Positions 10,673-22,735 of a DNA stretch of 64,000 nt are shown here, piece after piece. The notes beneath the pieces are model-generated. The model did not search any database. It saw only the letters and a list, made by a program, of their open reading frames with translations, and was not told the origin of the DNA. The DNA lies in assembly GCA_002914845.1 (NCBI GenBank), contig JXTC01000203.1:208727-272726 (forward strand). Direction: 5' to 3'. This stretch comes from Trema orientale. Lineage: Eukaryota; Streptophyta; Magnoliopsida; Rosales; Cannabaceae. Both the position numbers and the translations under genes were made by a program. Position 1 is the stretch's first letter; every line of letters begins with the position of its first letter.

Positions 10673-10894
10673 ATGTTTTCCATTTCTTACTAGCTCCCAA
10701 ATGAGAAAATCAAGTACCTGGAAGCTGGAGAAGAAGAATCAGGGAGGAACACCTTAGAGAGAAAGAGAGAGAGACTGAGTGAAAAGTTTATAGAAACGCC
10801 TCCGAATCTTGGTCACAAGTAATGGGCTGCCTTTATTTGGGCACAATTTGATCGAGCAGTTTCGCTTTTGATCTCACTCTTTTCACTCTCTCAG

Positions 10895-12069
10895 GTGCTT
10901 TTCCCTCTTTTTTTGTCAATCGACCCTATATTTAGTCATTTCTTGTTATCACTATTATTATTATCATTATCATCATCATTATAGTTTTGGGTTTTTGACC
11001 ATCATTTTATTGTCCACAGAAAAATTTGATTTTTTTCTTTCGACTTTTTTGGTCTTTATTTTGTGCTTATTTGAGAGAGTTTGATGATCGGTTTCGACCC
11101 ATTTAGTCCTTATTTAAATTTTTTTTTTATGATCCAATTTTTTTTAAAGCATACTGTTTGTTTTACAAGTTATTTGTTTGTTTATATCTGGTTTTGGTCC
11201 ATCGTTGGCTTCGGATCATTTATATAGCTGAATTGGGTTGTTTTTTTGGGCAAATATACAACCGTTATTTGTCGAAATTTCTCATTTTTTTTGGGTGATG
11301 TTTTGTGCGTTTAGTTTCACAAGCGTCGTATATGTTAGAGTTATGCTTTACTTTGTAGATGTCTGTTCTGGCTTGCATTGATGTTAAAGGGGTTGCTAAA
11401 TCCTTGTCTGAAGAAGTTTTCGTGTCGATATGTGATCCATACCTAAGGGTTAGACCACTTGTTGCCGATGCCCTTGTGTTCTTCTTCCTAATGATATAGT
11501 AACCACTATATATTTTGTGCCAAAGCTCAATGCTGAAGCTGTGAGAGTTACAATTGTTTGCATCATTTTGTTGTAAGTGATTGTTAGACCGTTGTGACAA
11601 CAATATATTAGGCATTTGAAGTTCAGCCCCATCCTTTTGGTTGCTTTCCTTTGGATTCTAGTGTGGCGCTGTATGCAGCTTTATGTGTGATCATTTTCTG
11701 CTTGCACTTTCTGTTTCAACCATATTGTGTGTGAATGCGGCTGTTGAATTTGAAGTCAGATTTAAAATGCCAGGGTTTCCAGTTAAAGACTGAAAAGTAA
11801 GATGATCAATCAATTTCACAACATCCTTAAACACTATCAAACATCAAACATTTCCAAGGTTTCCAGTTTAATAGTTTCTTTTTCCGCTTTGTTAATTAGA
11901 GAGCCTTGTTCTAAAGAACACAAGAAATCTTTATTATAATCAGCTCTTCTTGTTTTCATTATTATATCTCAATTGATGTGCAGATATTTATAATTTGTGC
12001 ACTGTTTACTTTTTGAGCCTTCTGGTATAAGCTGATGATTATCTCTATGCTGCTGCTTCATGATTTCAG
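10895..12069 (+). other. Probable 5' UTR intron of the MBR-type ligase gene
   Basis: A donor-like CTCTCAG|GTGCTT at 10894/10895 and an acceptor TGATTTCAG at 12061-12069 enclose T-rich, non-coding DNA. The following exon runs from 12070 to the ATG at 12169, about 100 bases. Frames inside the interval are not protein-like. Leader introns of about 1 kb are common in plant E3 ligase genes; transcript data would settle it. Confidence 0.6.
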
Positions 12070-12168
12070 GTGTGCCCCAGAAGTGTTCTGTGGGGATCAC
12101 CGTTTCTGCTGGAGGTTTGATTATTGTTCAGTCTATTGCACGTTTTTGGGTGGAATATATAAACCCTG

Positions 12169-15100
12169 ATGCAAGGGCAAGGGAGAAGCATTAATCCATT
12201 TCCAGAAACTGTTGATATTGTTGGGCAGGTGTCTGATTCAAATGGTAGTGGCATGAATCAGCAGACTTCTTCAAATAGCATGATACCTCCTTTAGAAAGC
12301 AGGTGGTCCAGTTATGTGTCTTCTGGTGAGACATGTGTAAATGCTAGTAATAACGAAGTACAGAACTTTGCTACTACTGGTGAACCTACTGGATCAGGTC
12401 TTAGAAACCAGGTCAATGACGATGGGATTAAAATAGAACAAGGTAGGTCATCTTCATATGGTGCACAACTTGCAGCTGGTTCAATGACCGATGAAATCCT
12501 TTTTCCTGAGACTTCTATCATTAGTCTTGGTGGCAATCAGGTAAGAAATGGGCGTTCCTTTCTGCAAGGTTCTAGCTCAAATCATATCCATCAAAATATG
12601 AATTTAAATGCAGGATTTGTTAGTGATAGTGATAATGGTGAGCAGGGTATTGGAGTTAGTTGTTTAGGCTCAAATCTATACTTGTCAAGCAGAATGGAAA
12701 CGGAGCAGGTATCTACTGCTTCTGTTTCATCTGATATTGTTGGAACTTCATCTGGAGCCTCTGGTGGTATAGTGGGAAAAGGTGATAATAGCTCAGGCTC
12801 TCTTGGTAACTGGGGTTTATCCTGCAAGAGAAAGGCTTTTGAAGGTACTTCTGGTCAGTCATGCCCTGGTGGAAGTTCTAGCTCTTTTCCGCAAGCTGAA
12901 AATTGTGCATGGCATACTGGTCCTGCTCGTTATAATCCTTCTAGCAGTTTACGTTTGTCTGCACCATCATGTTCTTTTCCTAGTCGCAGTCCTCCGGAAC
13001 AGCAGAACACAAGAACTGTTGTTACTACAGGAACAGTAGCTTCTGATGCCTTTCCCTCTTCAAGTGTTACAGGAAATGCAGAAAGTCCTCTAAATCAAGT
13101 GGGTAGTGAGTCTAACAATGGGTCTCAAGATGAGTCTATATTATTGAATTTAGCATCAGCAGGAAGTGCCAGGCGTTCTAGCCTGTGCTCTTCTCATCAA
13201 TCACCTAGACCTGCCCCATTTAGTGATTCCTTGGACTTGCGATCAACAATTGCAGCAGCAGCCAACTCAGGTGCTCCCCAGAGCCAGTCTCATACTATGC
13301 ATGTCCCTGGATTCTCAGGAAACCCGCATACTTTTCTTTGGAATGGGGCTTCTAATTCAAGAGCAGGAAGCATGTCTAGTTCTTCTGCACTTGAAGATAG
13401 AGGTGCAGAAGTACGAGAAGAAGCAAGCTTAAGAAGCATACCAAGAACCAATATAGAGCATCCCATGTTTCTATCTGGAATTGAGATGAGAAATTCAGCA
13501 CATGATCCAACAAGTTCAAGTTTGGCCTCTGGAAATATAAGCACTTCTCTAGGTATTCCTTCCTCTACAAGGATTGCCTCCACTTCCAGCAGTCCTCCTT
13601 TGTCTAGTCCTGCGTGGATCCCTCATCACAATCCCCCGACACAGAACCGTCAAAGAACATTGGAATTTGCACCTTGGTCTTTGTTTCCGTCCATTGAGTC
13701 ACAACCTGGAGGTCGCAGTGGCCATTTGAACCCATCACCTCCTGGACCTTCTTCTTCATCACAGGACACCATAATGTCTTCTGGGCGTAATAACCAAAAC
13801 CGTCAACAATCATTTCTTAGGTCCGCATTCTTGGCAGATAGACAAGGTGAAGATGTTCTTAATATATCTAATTCATTGCGGGTTTTATCTGCTGACATTG
13901 AAGGGAGACGCCGATTGATATCCGAGGTTTGGGTTTCTTACTTTATTTTCTTCTTTTCCTAGTTTGAATTTTTTAAATATTATAGTTATATACACGAATC
14001 ACCTCTTTGTAGCTGAAAATTGTTAGTTGAGCTGGGGCCAAAAAGGAAAACCTGAAAGTCGCATAAACTTGTTGTTTTGCTGTAGAGTAATTGATGACTG
14101 AATCCATATTTTTGTAATACCGCATAATGGAAGGTGATAAAATGCTCACATATCTATGATAAATATTCACTTTCCTGCTAGCACTTTTTCCCTCTTTTGA
14201 TGGTCCATCAGCATTGTGCCTATGATTGTTTGGATGTGTTAGTTGGAGCCCTCACTTCATCTCGTGGTACATGTCTACACAACATAACAGGGTAAGTATG
14301 TCTCTGCAGGAAGTTCTAAAATAGTACAAAATAGTTTCTCTAAAAAGGTGAGCTTGACCATGGTTACATACCTGCATCTGACGCCTCAAGTTTATGTGGC
14401 AGAGAATTAGACGAGTCTTTGTCGAAACTCATGAATTTGACATGCATGCTGCTGATATCTGCATAATGTTTTTCTTTTTGTTACTGGGATTTAGTTTTGG
14501 TTGCTCTTAAAACTGAGAGTTGTTGGCTTACCTTTGCAAATGAATTGTTATGCTCTGTCTGACACTGAATGTTATTCTCCATTTTTGCAGATTCGTCAAG
14601 TCTTGCATGCTATGCGTAGGGGAGAGAACTTACAAGTTGAGGTTAGATTTCCTTTTACCCTCACTGTTATTTATGTTCTTATTACTGGGGATTTTATTTA
14701 TTGTGGTTTGGAATCACGACTTTTGCTTGTTATATTTTTACTGCAATAGCAACATTGCTATTGGCATTGGTTGTTAGATTTTCGTTCTTCCATGTCAAGG
14801 TCTGATGGTTTTTGTGCAAGTTTTTAAAGCCATAACTCTTTATTGTGGCTGTATATGTGATTCCTTTTCTCCATGATACGTTTGACGTAAAGCCTTATGC
14901 ATTGTTTGCGGCACATAATTTAGTTCATTAGAATTCGACCTGTGATGCTACTTCCTGTTATCTCTATAGTGGATAGAGTAAAAGCAACTTCCATGTCTCT
15001 TGTCTGTGATGACAATCACCTAAAAAAATTTGTATAGGAATCGATTAAAACGATACTTTTACTCTAAACCTCTTGTTATAACTTAGATATGATTTGGTCA

Positions 15101-16323
15101 GTGCAAAACATGGTACACAATGTCAGTATACTGTTTTAATTATCTGGTGGTTGGTAAATTTTTCATACCCGTTGCCCATTGGACTAATGTACTTGCCTGG
15201 TGAACATGCTTGAATTATTAGGGCCACGATCCTTGATCTGCCATTTTATGTGGCGCATCTTCACTTATTTTCTATGCATGGACGGCATTACTACGATCTC
15301 TAGAATTTAAGCATAAATTGTTGGGGATACTCGAGTAAATAGACTATGGTTTAGACTATAGTGGGTAGGGATGGATTTAAACATCAAGAGAGACTATAGT
15401 GGGTAGGGATGGATTTAGACTTCAAGAGATGTTACATGTAGGAAAATCATATATGAGATATCCACCTTTTTCCCCCAATAAAGGATCTTCCAGCTTCTAT
15501 TTCCTATGGAGCATCTTCCCAAGTCGTGGATCACGATGATTGTTCTTGCAACTAATACCTGTATATAAAATCTGCTAAGGTTAAAGGCTTTTGTGGCAAA
15601 CTCAGTGAATTTCTTAGTTACTATACAAGACAAAAAATGATGGCTTTCTGATTTTTAATACAGATAATGCCGTTGTGTATAATATTTGTTTTTATTTATG
15701 GCGATATGTCAGGATTATATGCTCTTTGATCCATTCGTATATCATGGAATGGCTGAAATGCACGACAGGCACAGAGATATGCGCCTTGATGTTGACAACA
15801 TGTCCTACGAGGTACGCAGAAGCAAATATGTTCTAGGGACCTTTACTTGGATTTTTCACATAGTTTAGCTCTTTGTGATACGTTGTTTCTATAAACATGC
15901 CCTTTTGGACAATAGGAACTTTTGGCCCTGGAGGAACGCATAGGAGATGTTAGCACGGGACTGAGCGAGGAGACAATTTTGAAGTTAATGAAACAGCGAA
16001 AATACGAACCTATTGCAGTAGAAACTGCACCAGATTCTGAACCATGCTGCATCTGCCAGGTATGAGCTTTTATGGTCTTCCCTGTTAATCACTCTAAAAA
16101 GTGAAGACGTGTAGATAGATACTCTTGGCATGAAAAAGAACAAGATAGTTACCTCCTCTTAGGTCTGCTTCATAAGTTTATTTTATGGCAGGAGGAATAT
16201 GCTGATGGAGATGATATTGGAGCCCTTGACTGTGGACATGACTTCCATACCGACTGTGTCAAACAATGGCTAATGCAGAAGAATCTGTGCCCGATCTGTA
16301 AAACAACAGGCTTGCTGACATGA
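12169..16323 (+). CDS. MBR2: RING-H2 E3 ubiquitin ligase, MBR1/MBR2-type
   Basis: Five coding exons, all joined in phase 0: 12169-13926, 14591-14641, 15713-15811, 15916-16059 and 16192-16323, giving 727 aa. Donors and acceptors are GT-AG. The start MQGQGRS matches the family's usual MQGxR start. Residues 1-586 are a long Ser/Asn/Gly-rich, probably disordered region. The exon 3 segment DYMLFDPFVYHGMAEMHDRH and exon 4 LLALEERIGDVSTGLSEETI are the conserved blocks before the RING. The RING-H2 finger is complete: C680-x2-C683-x14-C698-x-H700-x2-H703-x2-C706-x10-C717-x2-C720. In Arabidopsis, MBR1 and MBR2 bind the Mediator subunit MED25 (PFT1), drive its degradation and promote flowering. By family, this protein would accept a UBC-type E2 and act in the nucleus. 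MBR1 and MBR2 cannot be told apart here. Confidence 0.93.
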
Positions 16324-17344
16324 AATAGAAAGACATCCAAGCCTTCAAAAATATAATATTTAAGCTGTTGTGTCACTAGATTTATCAATTAGTTCTAAAA
16401 TAACCTATTTATGGAACTTTTCACTTTGAAACTTGTTGTAGGCACACATAATCTGCCTGGTTTCATGAAAAGAGGAGGTGGAGAGGGAGAAAAAAAAAAA
16501 AAAAAGGAAAGGAAACATTGAAATTTGCTTCATGGGTCATAAAAGGATTTGTTTATATGTTTAGCAATGTATAATTTTTAGTGGTCATGACTATAAAAGT
16601 ACATTGGAGTAATATTTATGACATTTTCATACTTTATTATGACTAATTATTTGGCATTTTTGCATGCATTTCTTACTAGATTTGCATATTTTAGTTAATT
16701 GAAAAGGGTGATCATGTTGATTTTCTCAACATCACTTGGATCATCTATGAGGGTTAGGTCAAACCTGTTGGAGTTTGATTTCTCTTCCGGTTTTCTTACC
16801 TTGCAATATGTTAGACTTTACTGCTTCTCAAAAGATTGTAGGTTCATTGGGAGGATCAGTAAAAAAAAAAAAAAAAAGAAAAAAAAAGGAAGAAAGTTGG
16901 ACATGAATCTTCTTTGTTAGATTAAGGTGGCATTTTGTTGTTGCCAATTGAGCTTAGATTCTTGACACAGTATGTCAGTGTGTGGGAGGGGAGGAATTTG
17001 AATTCTAGTTAGGCTAGTTTATATACTAATTTTATAATAAAAATATTAAAAAAAAGGAACAAAAGTTGGCATTTTGTTGTTGTACAACGATTAAACCTGC
17101 AGCTTGGCTCACTCTTATCCCCTTGGTTAATATTTAGGTTGTTTGGTTAGTGGTACCAGGAATTTTTTGGGGGAAAAATAAAATAAAAAGAAATTAAAGG
17201 CCGAAACAAAATATACAAGTGCTGCCGAACAAGTTTTTAGGCATCAACTACTTCCTTTTAGGCATCAATGCATATATTAGAGGTTTAATTCAAGTACATC
17301 TTCTTTCCTATGAATTTTAAATAACTCTATGAAAGTAAGATAAG
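16324..17344. other. 3' side of the MBR-type gene and intergenic DNA
   Basis: The 3' UTR lies just after the stop at 16321-16323. A-rich tracts at 16490-16505 and 16860-16888 are simple sequence. No other gene or bounded repeat is evident. Confidence 0.4.
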
Positions 17345-17582
17345 TATCGGTTTTTTTATTTTTTATTATTTTTTTTAAAGCAAAACAGCCGGAATTTAAT
17401 CAAATGAAGGAACAGTAAGATTCCATCTTTACAATCTCTTCCACCCATGTAGGGCCAGTTCTAGCCAAATCATACAACACTTCATCATAAGAGCATTCCT
17501 AGCCATGTGCGGCATCATTAAAAGACCTATCAGCATGAGAAAACAAATTGTAAGAGTGAAGAGCAATAAGATTTCTAATGGA

Positions 17583-17885
17583 TTTTATAGCAAAATGACT
17601 AAATTTTGGCACCATTTTAAGTAAATGTCCGTTTTTTAAATACCGTGATATAATGACTAATATATCAGTATATATACTAAGTGTAAAACATGATGTACCT
17701 AATATTAAATAAATATAAAGTTTCTAACACTTCTACCTACAAAAACAAAAAAAAATTACAAATATACAGTGGGTAAGATTTTTTTCTAATTCCAATACCA
17801 CTTTTTTTAAGAAAAATACCATTTTTAAAAAGTTTCAAAAAAAATACCATTTTTAAAATAGTTACTTCTAAAACTTGGACCATCA
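17583..17885. repeat. TTATAGC-type repeat followed by a TTTCTAACACTT-type repeat, inside the LINE
   Basis: 17583-17715 matches the start of the TTATAGC family (TTATAGCAAAATGACTAAAT, TAAGTAAATGTCC). 17716-17885 matches the left part of the repeat at 40855-41010 (TTTCTAACACTT, ACAAAAAC, ATTACAAATATAC, then repeated AAATACCATTTTTAAAA). Confidence 0.6.
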
Positions 17886-18161
17886 TACCTCCCAATTATT
17901 AGAATAGGAAGGAGATTGGAAAGAATAGCTTCTTTTTCATTATAGCCTTGTAACCACTGCGAGCTTAGCAAACACCATCTTGAATAAACACCATCTTTAG
18001 TGAAGTGCCAAACTAAAGAATCTAGTCGGAAGTACAAACTCCAAAAGGGATACTTAAAATCAAAATAGCCTATTCCTCCACGAAACAGTGTCTAATAAGA
18101 TCTTCATTCCATATACTAGATTCTTCATTCCATCTACCAGATTCTCGCAACGATCTATCAC

Positions 18162-18571
18162 CTATGTTTGGTATAAGGGAAAAGGGAGAGGAAAGAAAAT
18201 GTAGAAGAGAAAAGGGGAGAGAAAATGGAAATTGTTTGGTTAGAAAGAAAAGAGAGCCGAAGAGAAAATGGGAGAGAAAAGGAAAAAGGGAAAAAAAAAG
18301 CTAATGAAAGTATTGAATTTACCAAATTATCTTTGCATACAAATTTTTTAAAATTATTATATTGAGGAAAAAATAGTCATTTTCAAATAAACCAGTTTTT
18401 TTTTTTTTTNGGACTGTGATCAATTGTCCTGTTTTTTTTTTTTTTTTTTTTTCCTTTTTATGTACCAAACAACTATAAGGAAAGACACTTTTCTTTCCCT
18501 CTTACGCATTTTTTATCCTTCATATTTTTTTCATTCTCATTATTTTTTTCCTCTCTAACAATGAAACATAG
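18162..18571. mobile_element. MITE with CTATGTTT ends, inserted in the LINE
   Basis: Left CTATGTTTGGTA and right (reverse-complemented) CTATGTTTCATTG are inverted ends, and the LINE protein pattern stops and resumes on either side. Subterminal GGAAAGAAAA and reversed TTTCCTT-type blocks give a hairpin-like structure. The middle holds poly-T tracts and an unresolved base at 18410. PIF/Harbinger-type is likely but not proven. Confidence 0.6.
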
Positions 18572-19038
18572 CCTTAGTTTGAGCAGAGGAAATTTTAGGG
18601 GAGAAATCTTTAAAAGAAGAAACTCGGGGAATCCACCCATCTCCATACAAAGAAATGTTCTCACCACTTCCCACTCTCCAAAAAATTCCTCTTTCTGAGA
18701 CTTCTCTACCCCATAAGAGACTTCTCCACAGAAACGAAGGGTTCCAACCGATACTACTCTCCATGAACTTTCGTGGCTAATGTATCTAGCTCTTATATGT
18801 ATCTTACTGTTGAAGAACTAAATAAATGATTATAATGAAATGTTGATTGGTTCAAAACTTTCCAAAATTACCGCTGGACCTACAACTCTACTGATTAGTC
18901 AATAAATATCAAACCCCATACATGTTCAGCTAAAATTTATGGTTTCACAATTACATATATGGAATAAATTAGAAAAAAAAGGGAAAAAGGGTAATGAACA
19001 AATTTGATAGGTTATTTTTAGGAATAATATGAAAAAAA

Positions 19039-19855
19039 AACACCACTTTTAGTGTTTTACAAAAAGGAAAAAAAACTCAAAACTTTTTTATTTATCAAAT
19101 TAAACTTTCAATTTGCGTTACCTATTAAATAAGACCGGGCTCATAAATTAAGTCAAAATTGAAACTATAGTTTGTTAAAAAAGACATATTTACCCTTTAA
19201 ACTCATAAAATATATATTAAAAATAATAATTATTGAAACCAATTAGTATTGTTTCTCTCTTTTTTAAAAAAAAAATATTTAAGTGAAAATAATAAACGAG
19301 TTTCAATTATTCAAAACAATTAAAAAAAAAGAATGACAAAAGTTAAAATTTCCATTTCATCTTTTTTTTTTCTTCTCAGATTTTAAATTATTCGAAACTT
19401 AAAATGAGGAGAAAAAATGATGACAAAAATTAAAAAACATTCTCGTTTTTTCTTTCTTTTTTATTTTTTATCCATTTAAAGAGAAAAAAAAATTATTGAA
19501 ACTAAAAACAATTTAAATTATTCAAAATAATTAAAAGAAAAAAGAAAAAGAATGACAAAAGTTAAAAAAAAAAATCATGTTTTGTCTTTTAAAATTTTTT
19601 TTTTATAAATATTTTCAATTATTTAAACTATTTTATTCTTAATAGTTTTTACTTTTTATTTTATTTTATTTTATGTTATGTTTTATAAATTTTAAGGGCT
19701 AAAGTGTCTTCTAAGCAATCGACGGTTTCAATTTTGATCGAATTTGTGGGCATGGTCCTATTGATAGGAAAATACAAATTGAATGTTTAATTTAATATAT
19801 GTAAATAAAAAAGTATGAGTTTTTTTTTTTTTGGAAAAACACTAAAAGTGATTTT
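19039..19855. mobile_element. Fold-back element with ends near CACTTTTAGTGTTTT
   Basis: The left arm (19039-19160) and right arm (19720-19855) are inverted copies over about 130 bp. Shared words, read inward from each end, are CACTTTTAGTGTTTT, ACTTTTTTATTTA, AATTAAACNTTCAATTTG, and TCAAAATTGAAAC. The interior is AT-rich and non-coding. No clear target duplication was found in the poly-A flanks. Confidence 0.7.
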
Positions 19856-19956
19856 GCTTTTGTTTTTTTTTTTTTAATCCCATTAATTTTATTACTTGGT
19901 TGAAACAAGAAAATTGAGAAGGCACGTATGTATATAAACTGCGATGTTTGCATTTG

Positions 19957-20215
19957 AGCTTATAGCAAAATAACCAAAATTTTGACCTATTTTTATAAGT
20001 AAACGTCCATTTTTTAAAATGCTGTAGTAAAATGATTTGCATATAAGTGGATATACCAAGTGTAAAATATGATACATAATATAAAAATTAATATACTCAG
20101 TACATAAATTAAAGTTGGTATATAAGTAGATATACTAAGTGTAAAAATATATATATACTCGGTTATTTAGCTATAAAAAGAGAAAATTAGACATTCATTA
20201 AAAAGAAGTATTCTC
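19957..20215. repeat. TTATAGC-type AT-rich repeat
   Basis: One of the fullest copies: it starts GAGCTTATAGCAAAATAACC and ends with TCGGTTATTTAGCTATAAAA, the inverse of the start. Internal phrases (AAGTGTAAAATATGAT, AAATTAAAGTTGGTATATAA) are shared with the copies at 8903 and 47530. Confidence 0.7.
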
Positions 20216-20236
20216 AAAAAAAAAAAAAAAAAAAAA

Positions 20237-20277
<41 letters not shown>
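20216..20277. repeat. Poly(A) run followed by poly(T) run
   Basis: About 24 A then one C then about 40 T. The two runs are complementary and would form a perfect hairpin. This could be two abutting A-tailed insertions or unreliable assembly of simple sequence. Confidence 0.7.
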
Positions 20278-20280
<3 letters not shown>

Positions 20281-20288
20281 ATTTGAAT

Positions 20289-20537
20289 TTAGGTTGCCAA
20301 TCCAGCAGGTATTTTTTTTTTTATACCTATGTGTAGGTATTTTTTTTTTTAGCCGTTGGATCATCATCTAATGGTGATCCAACGGCTATAATGATGTGCA
20401 TGAAAAGACGTGCATTATTAATGCTATTTCTCTCTCTTACTTTTTAATATAAAAAAATATACAAAAAAAATTTCATTGGCCAAATTGATACCTATGCATA
20501 GGTAAAAAAAAAAAAAACCTACTGGATTGGTGCCCAT
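20289..20537. mobile_element. GGTTGCCAATCC-type MITE, copy 1
   Basis: Ends GGTTGCCAATCCAGCAGGTA and ACCTACTGGATTGGTGCCC are inverted repeats. Inside is a strong hairpin, AGCCGTTGGATCATCATC with its complement GATCCAACGGCT a few bases on (about 20351-20386), and a conserved GAAAAGACGTGCATTATTAA. The same parts in the same order occur at 22488-22735 and 61684-61924. Confidence 0.75.
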
Positions 20538-20793
20538 ACATATATATATATATATCTATATCAATGAATTAACATACGAAACAAAAACAACATAATTAGT
20601 ACACAGATCACTTGCCGTTTAAGAAGAAGGTGAAGAGCATGCAATTAATCCACCATGCCTTATCAGTGACAAAAATGTAAAATAAAATTATAAAAGATCA
20701 TCTGCGGTTTCAGATTATCAAGTTCTTAGACATATAATACAACATTAGTTTATATATGAAAATATTCTCTCTCATATTATGTGTAATATAAAT

Positions 20794-21677
20794 ATGTATT
20801 AAAATGTCGCGACATTTGTCGACATTGTCACGACAATATTCGTATTTTGAAGTCTCGACATCGATTTGAGGTGGAAAGATATTTTTTCACGTATATCCAT
20901 AAAATATCCATAAAATATCGACAATATCGAAGATATATCGATATCGGTAAAATGTCGGTAAAAAATGAGCTAATATCGAGATATTTATGAATATTGTCGT
21001 GACAATATCATTGACATTTTGAAATATTAACAGAAAGGACGAAAAAGAAAATGGTAGTAAAGAATATAAAAATAAATCATAGTTCTCTTTCTACAATATG
21101 TCGGCAAAGTTTTGAGATTACTTATATTTAATGAGAATATTTGCACTACTTGTATTTATTATTTTGGAATCTCTACAAGGGACTCTGACCTTTAAAAGAA
21201 ATTTTGGACCAAGACAAGAATTTATCTTATGACTTTCAACCTCATAGAAACTCGTTCTGGTATTCAATATATTTGAACTGTTCTATATTATCAATGATTT
21301 TTATTTATTTTCAATGTAATTTAGAACTAGTTATAATTTTTAAGGTATTTATATGGATGTAAATAAAATAGCGTGATATATATTTTGATTTTAAAATTAT
21401 TCTATAAAATGAAATTCGGTTGTTTTTCTACTATATAGTATATACTTATATTTTATTGTCTTTAAAAGTATAAATAGGTTTTGTTTTTAAATAAAAACTA
21501 GTATAAGTTATGCAATATCACTTGTTTTAGCGTTTTTTAGAGTTTTCTTTAAAAAATTTGAGTTCTAAGATAAATTTCGGTATTTTTTCAAAATATCTTC
21601 AATATCGACAATATCTTCGATAATATCCGTAAAATAAAATCTCGACATCAACAACGACATCGACATTTTAATCCTTG
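20794..21677. mobile_element. TCGACAT-rich element with 9-bp target duplication (MULE-like)
   Basis: Flanked by the direct repeat AATATAAAT at 20785-20793 and 21678-21686. The ends contain inverted ATTAAAATGTCG / CGACATTTTAAT. Subterminal regions are crowded with short words such as TCGACAT, ATATCGA and GTCGTGACAATAT in both orientations. It is 884 bp and non-coding. The 9-bp duplication and clustered subterminal repeats favour a non-autonomous Mutator-like element; the flanks are AT-rich, so chance identity is not excluded. Confidence 0.65.
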
Positions 21678-21686
21678 AATATAAAT

Positions 21687-22487
21687 TATAGAGAGAAATG
21701 GATAACGGCCATATGGTGGCATGTGGCGTTATAAAGCTTAAAGTGATTAGGCGTACGTCTACTTTTTCTCTTCACTTTTTTCATCATCATCGTCATCGTC
21801 TGTAGAGAATAAAGCTTTATACAATTTTAGAAAGAAAAAGAAAATTAAAAAGAGAAAAAATCGACCTTTTGTTGCGTGAGTAATGCATATCCCCATGACC
21901 ATATATCTTAATTGGTTTAATTGGCATTTCTAAGAGCACCAAACGTTGTTTTATTTAATTTTATCAGAGAATGAAGTACCATGGTGCATGTGGTGTGCAG
22001 TGTGGACATTGCGTTTGTAGTTATGCTAACCTCAAGATTAGCATGTAGATTGTAGGTTTCATCTCGGGTTTAAGATATGAATTATGTCATGTTACTTTCG
22101 TTTTCAACATCAAATTCATTTTAATACGTTGGTGTGACTTTATTTTTTTTAGTACATAATAATTTTTTTGCACCTCTTTCATTTTATTGGGAGATTTTGT
22201 ACCTTCTTTTAAAAGCTAGTTTGTTAATTAATAGATTTCACCGTGGTCACTGGTCACAAGTTAAGCCTCATGAGAATCTACATTCGCTTCTAATTCTGAG
22301 GTAGAAAGTTCGAATAATCTCATCTTTTTATCTAAAAAAGATAAATAGAAAAGATTTCATTGAAGACCACTAATATATTTGAAGTTTCATATTAAGCAAA
22401 TTATATATATATATATGATGCAGGTTTCTAAAATTTTCTTATATATTATAAAATTCATAAATTTGAATGATTTTGTAATTTATATAT
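21687..22487. other. AT-rich intergenic DNA
   Basis: No gene or bounded element seen. It includes a trinucleotide (ATC)n-like run near 21781-21799 and (AT)n near 22404-22416. Confidence 0.4.
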
Positions 22488-22735
22488 ATGGGCACCAATC
22501 TAATATGTATTTTTTATTTATCATAGGTATTATTTTTCTTAATTAAAATTCATTACGTACGTCTTTTTATACTAAAATATGGAGACACAAAAATAGTAAA
22601 TAATTGATATTTATTTTTATTATTTTTTTCAACTACTCAAATTATGATAGCCATTAAATAATGATCCAACAGCTAAAAAAAATACATATTAATAAGTAAA
22701 AAAAAAAAAAGAAATACCTATTGGATTGGAAACCA
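22488..22735. mobile_element. GGTTGCCAATCC-type MITE, copy 2 (diverged)
   Basis: Ends GGGCACCAATCTAATA and TATTGGATTGGAAACC, inserted in TATATATA. It keeps the family order: CATAGGT, CATTACGTACGTCTTTTTAT and AATGATCCAACAGCTAAAAA, but the central hairpin has decayed. Confidence 0.65.

Larger units (their letters stand above)
17345..18790 (-). mobile_element. LINE (L1-type) remnant, split by younger insertions
   Basis: On the reverse strand three pieces appear in order. 18770-18572 carries the post-reverse-transcriptase block with PSFLWRSLLWGREV and WRVGSGENISLYGDGWIP. 18125-17885 continues with LDSLVWHFTKDGVYS. 17580-17375 carries an RNase H-like tail with ARTGPTWVEEI. These motifs are typical of the C-terminal part of plant L1 ORF2. 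The pieces are separated by a MITE at 18162-18571 and by two AT-rich repeats at 17583-17885. It is an old, 5'-truncated copy with many stops. Confidence 0.8.
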
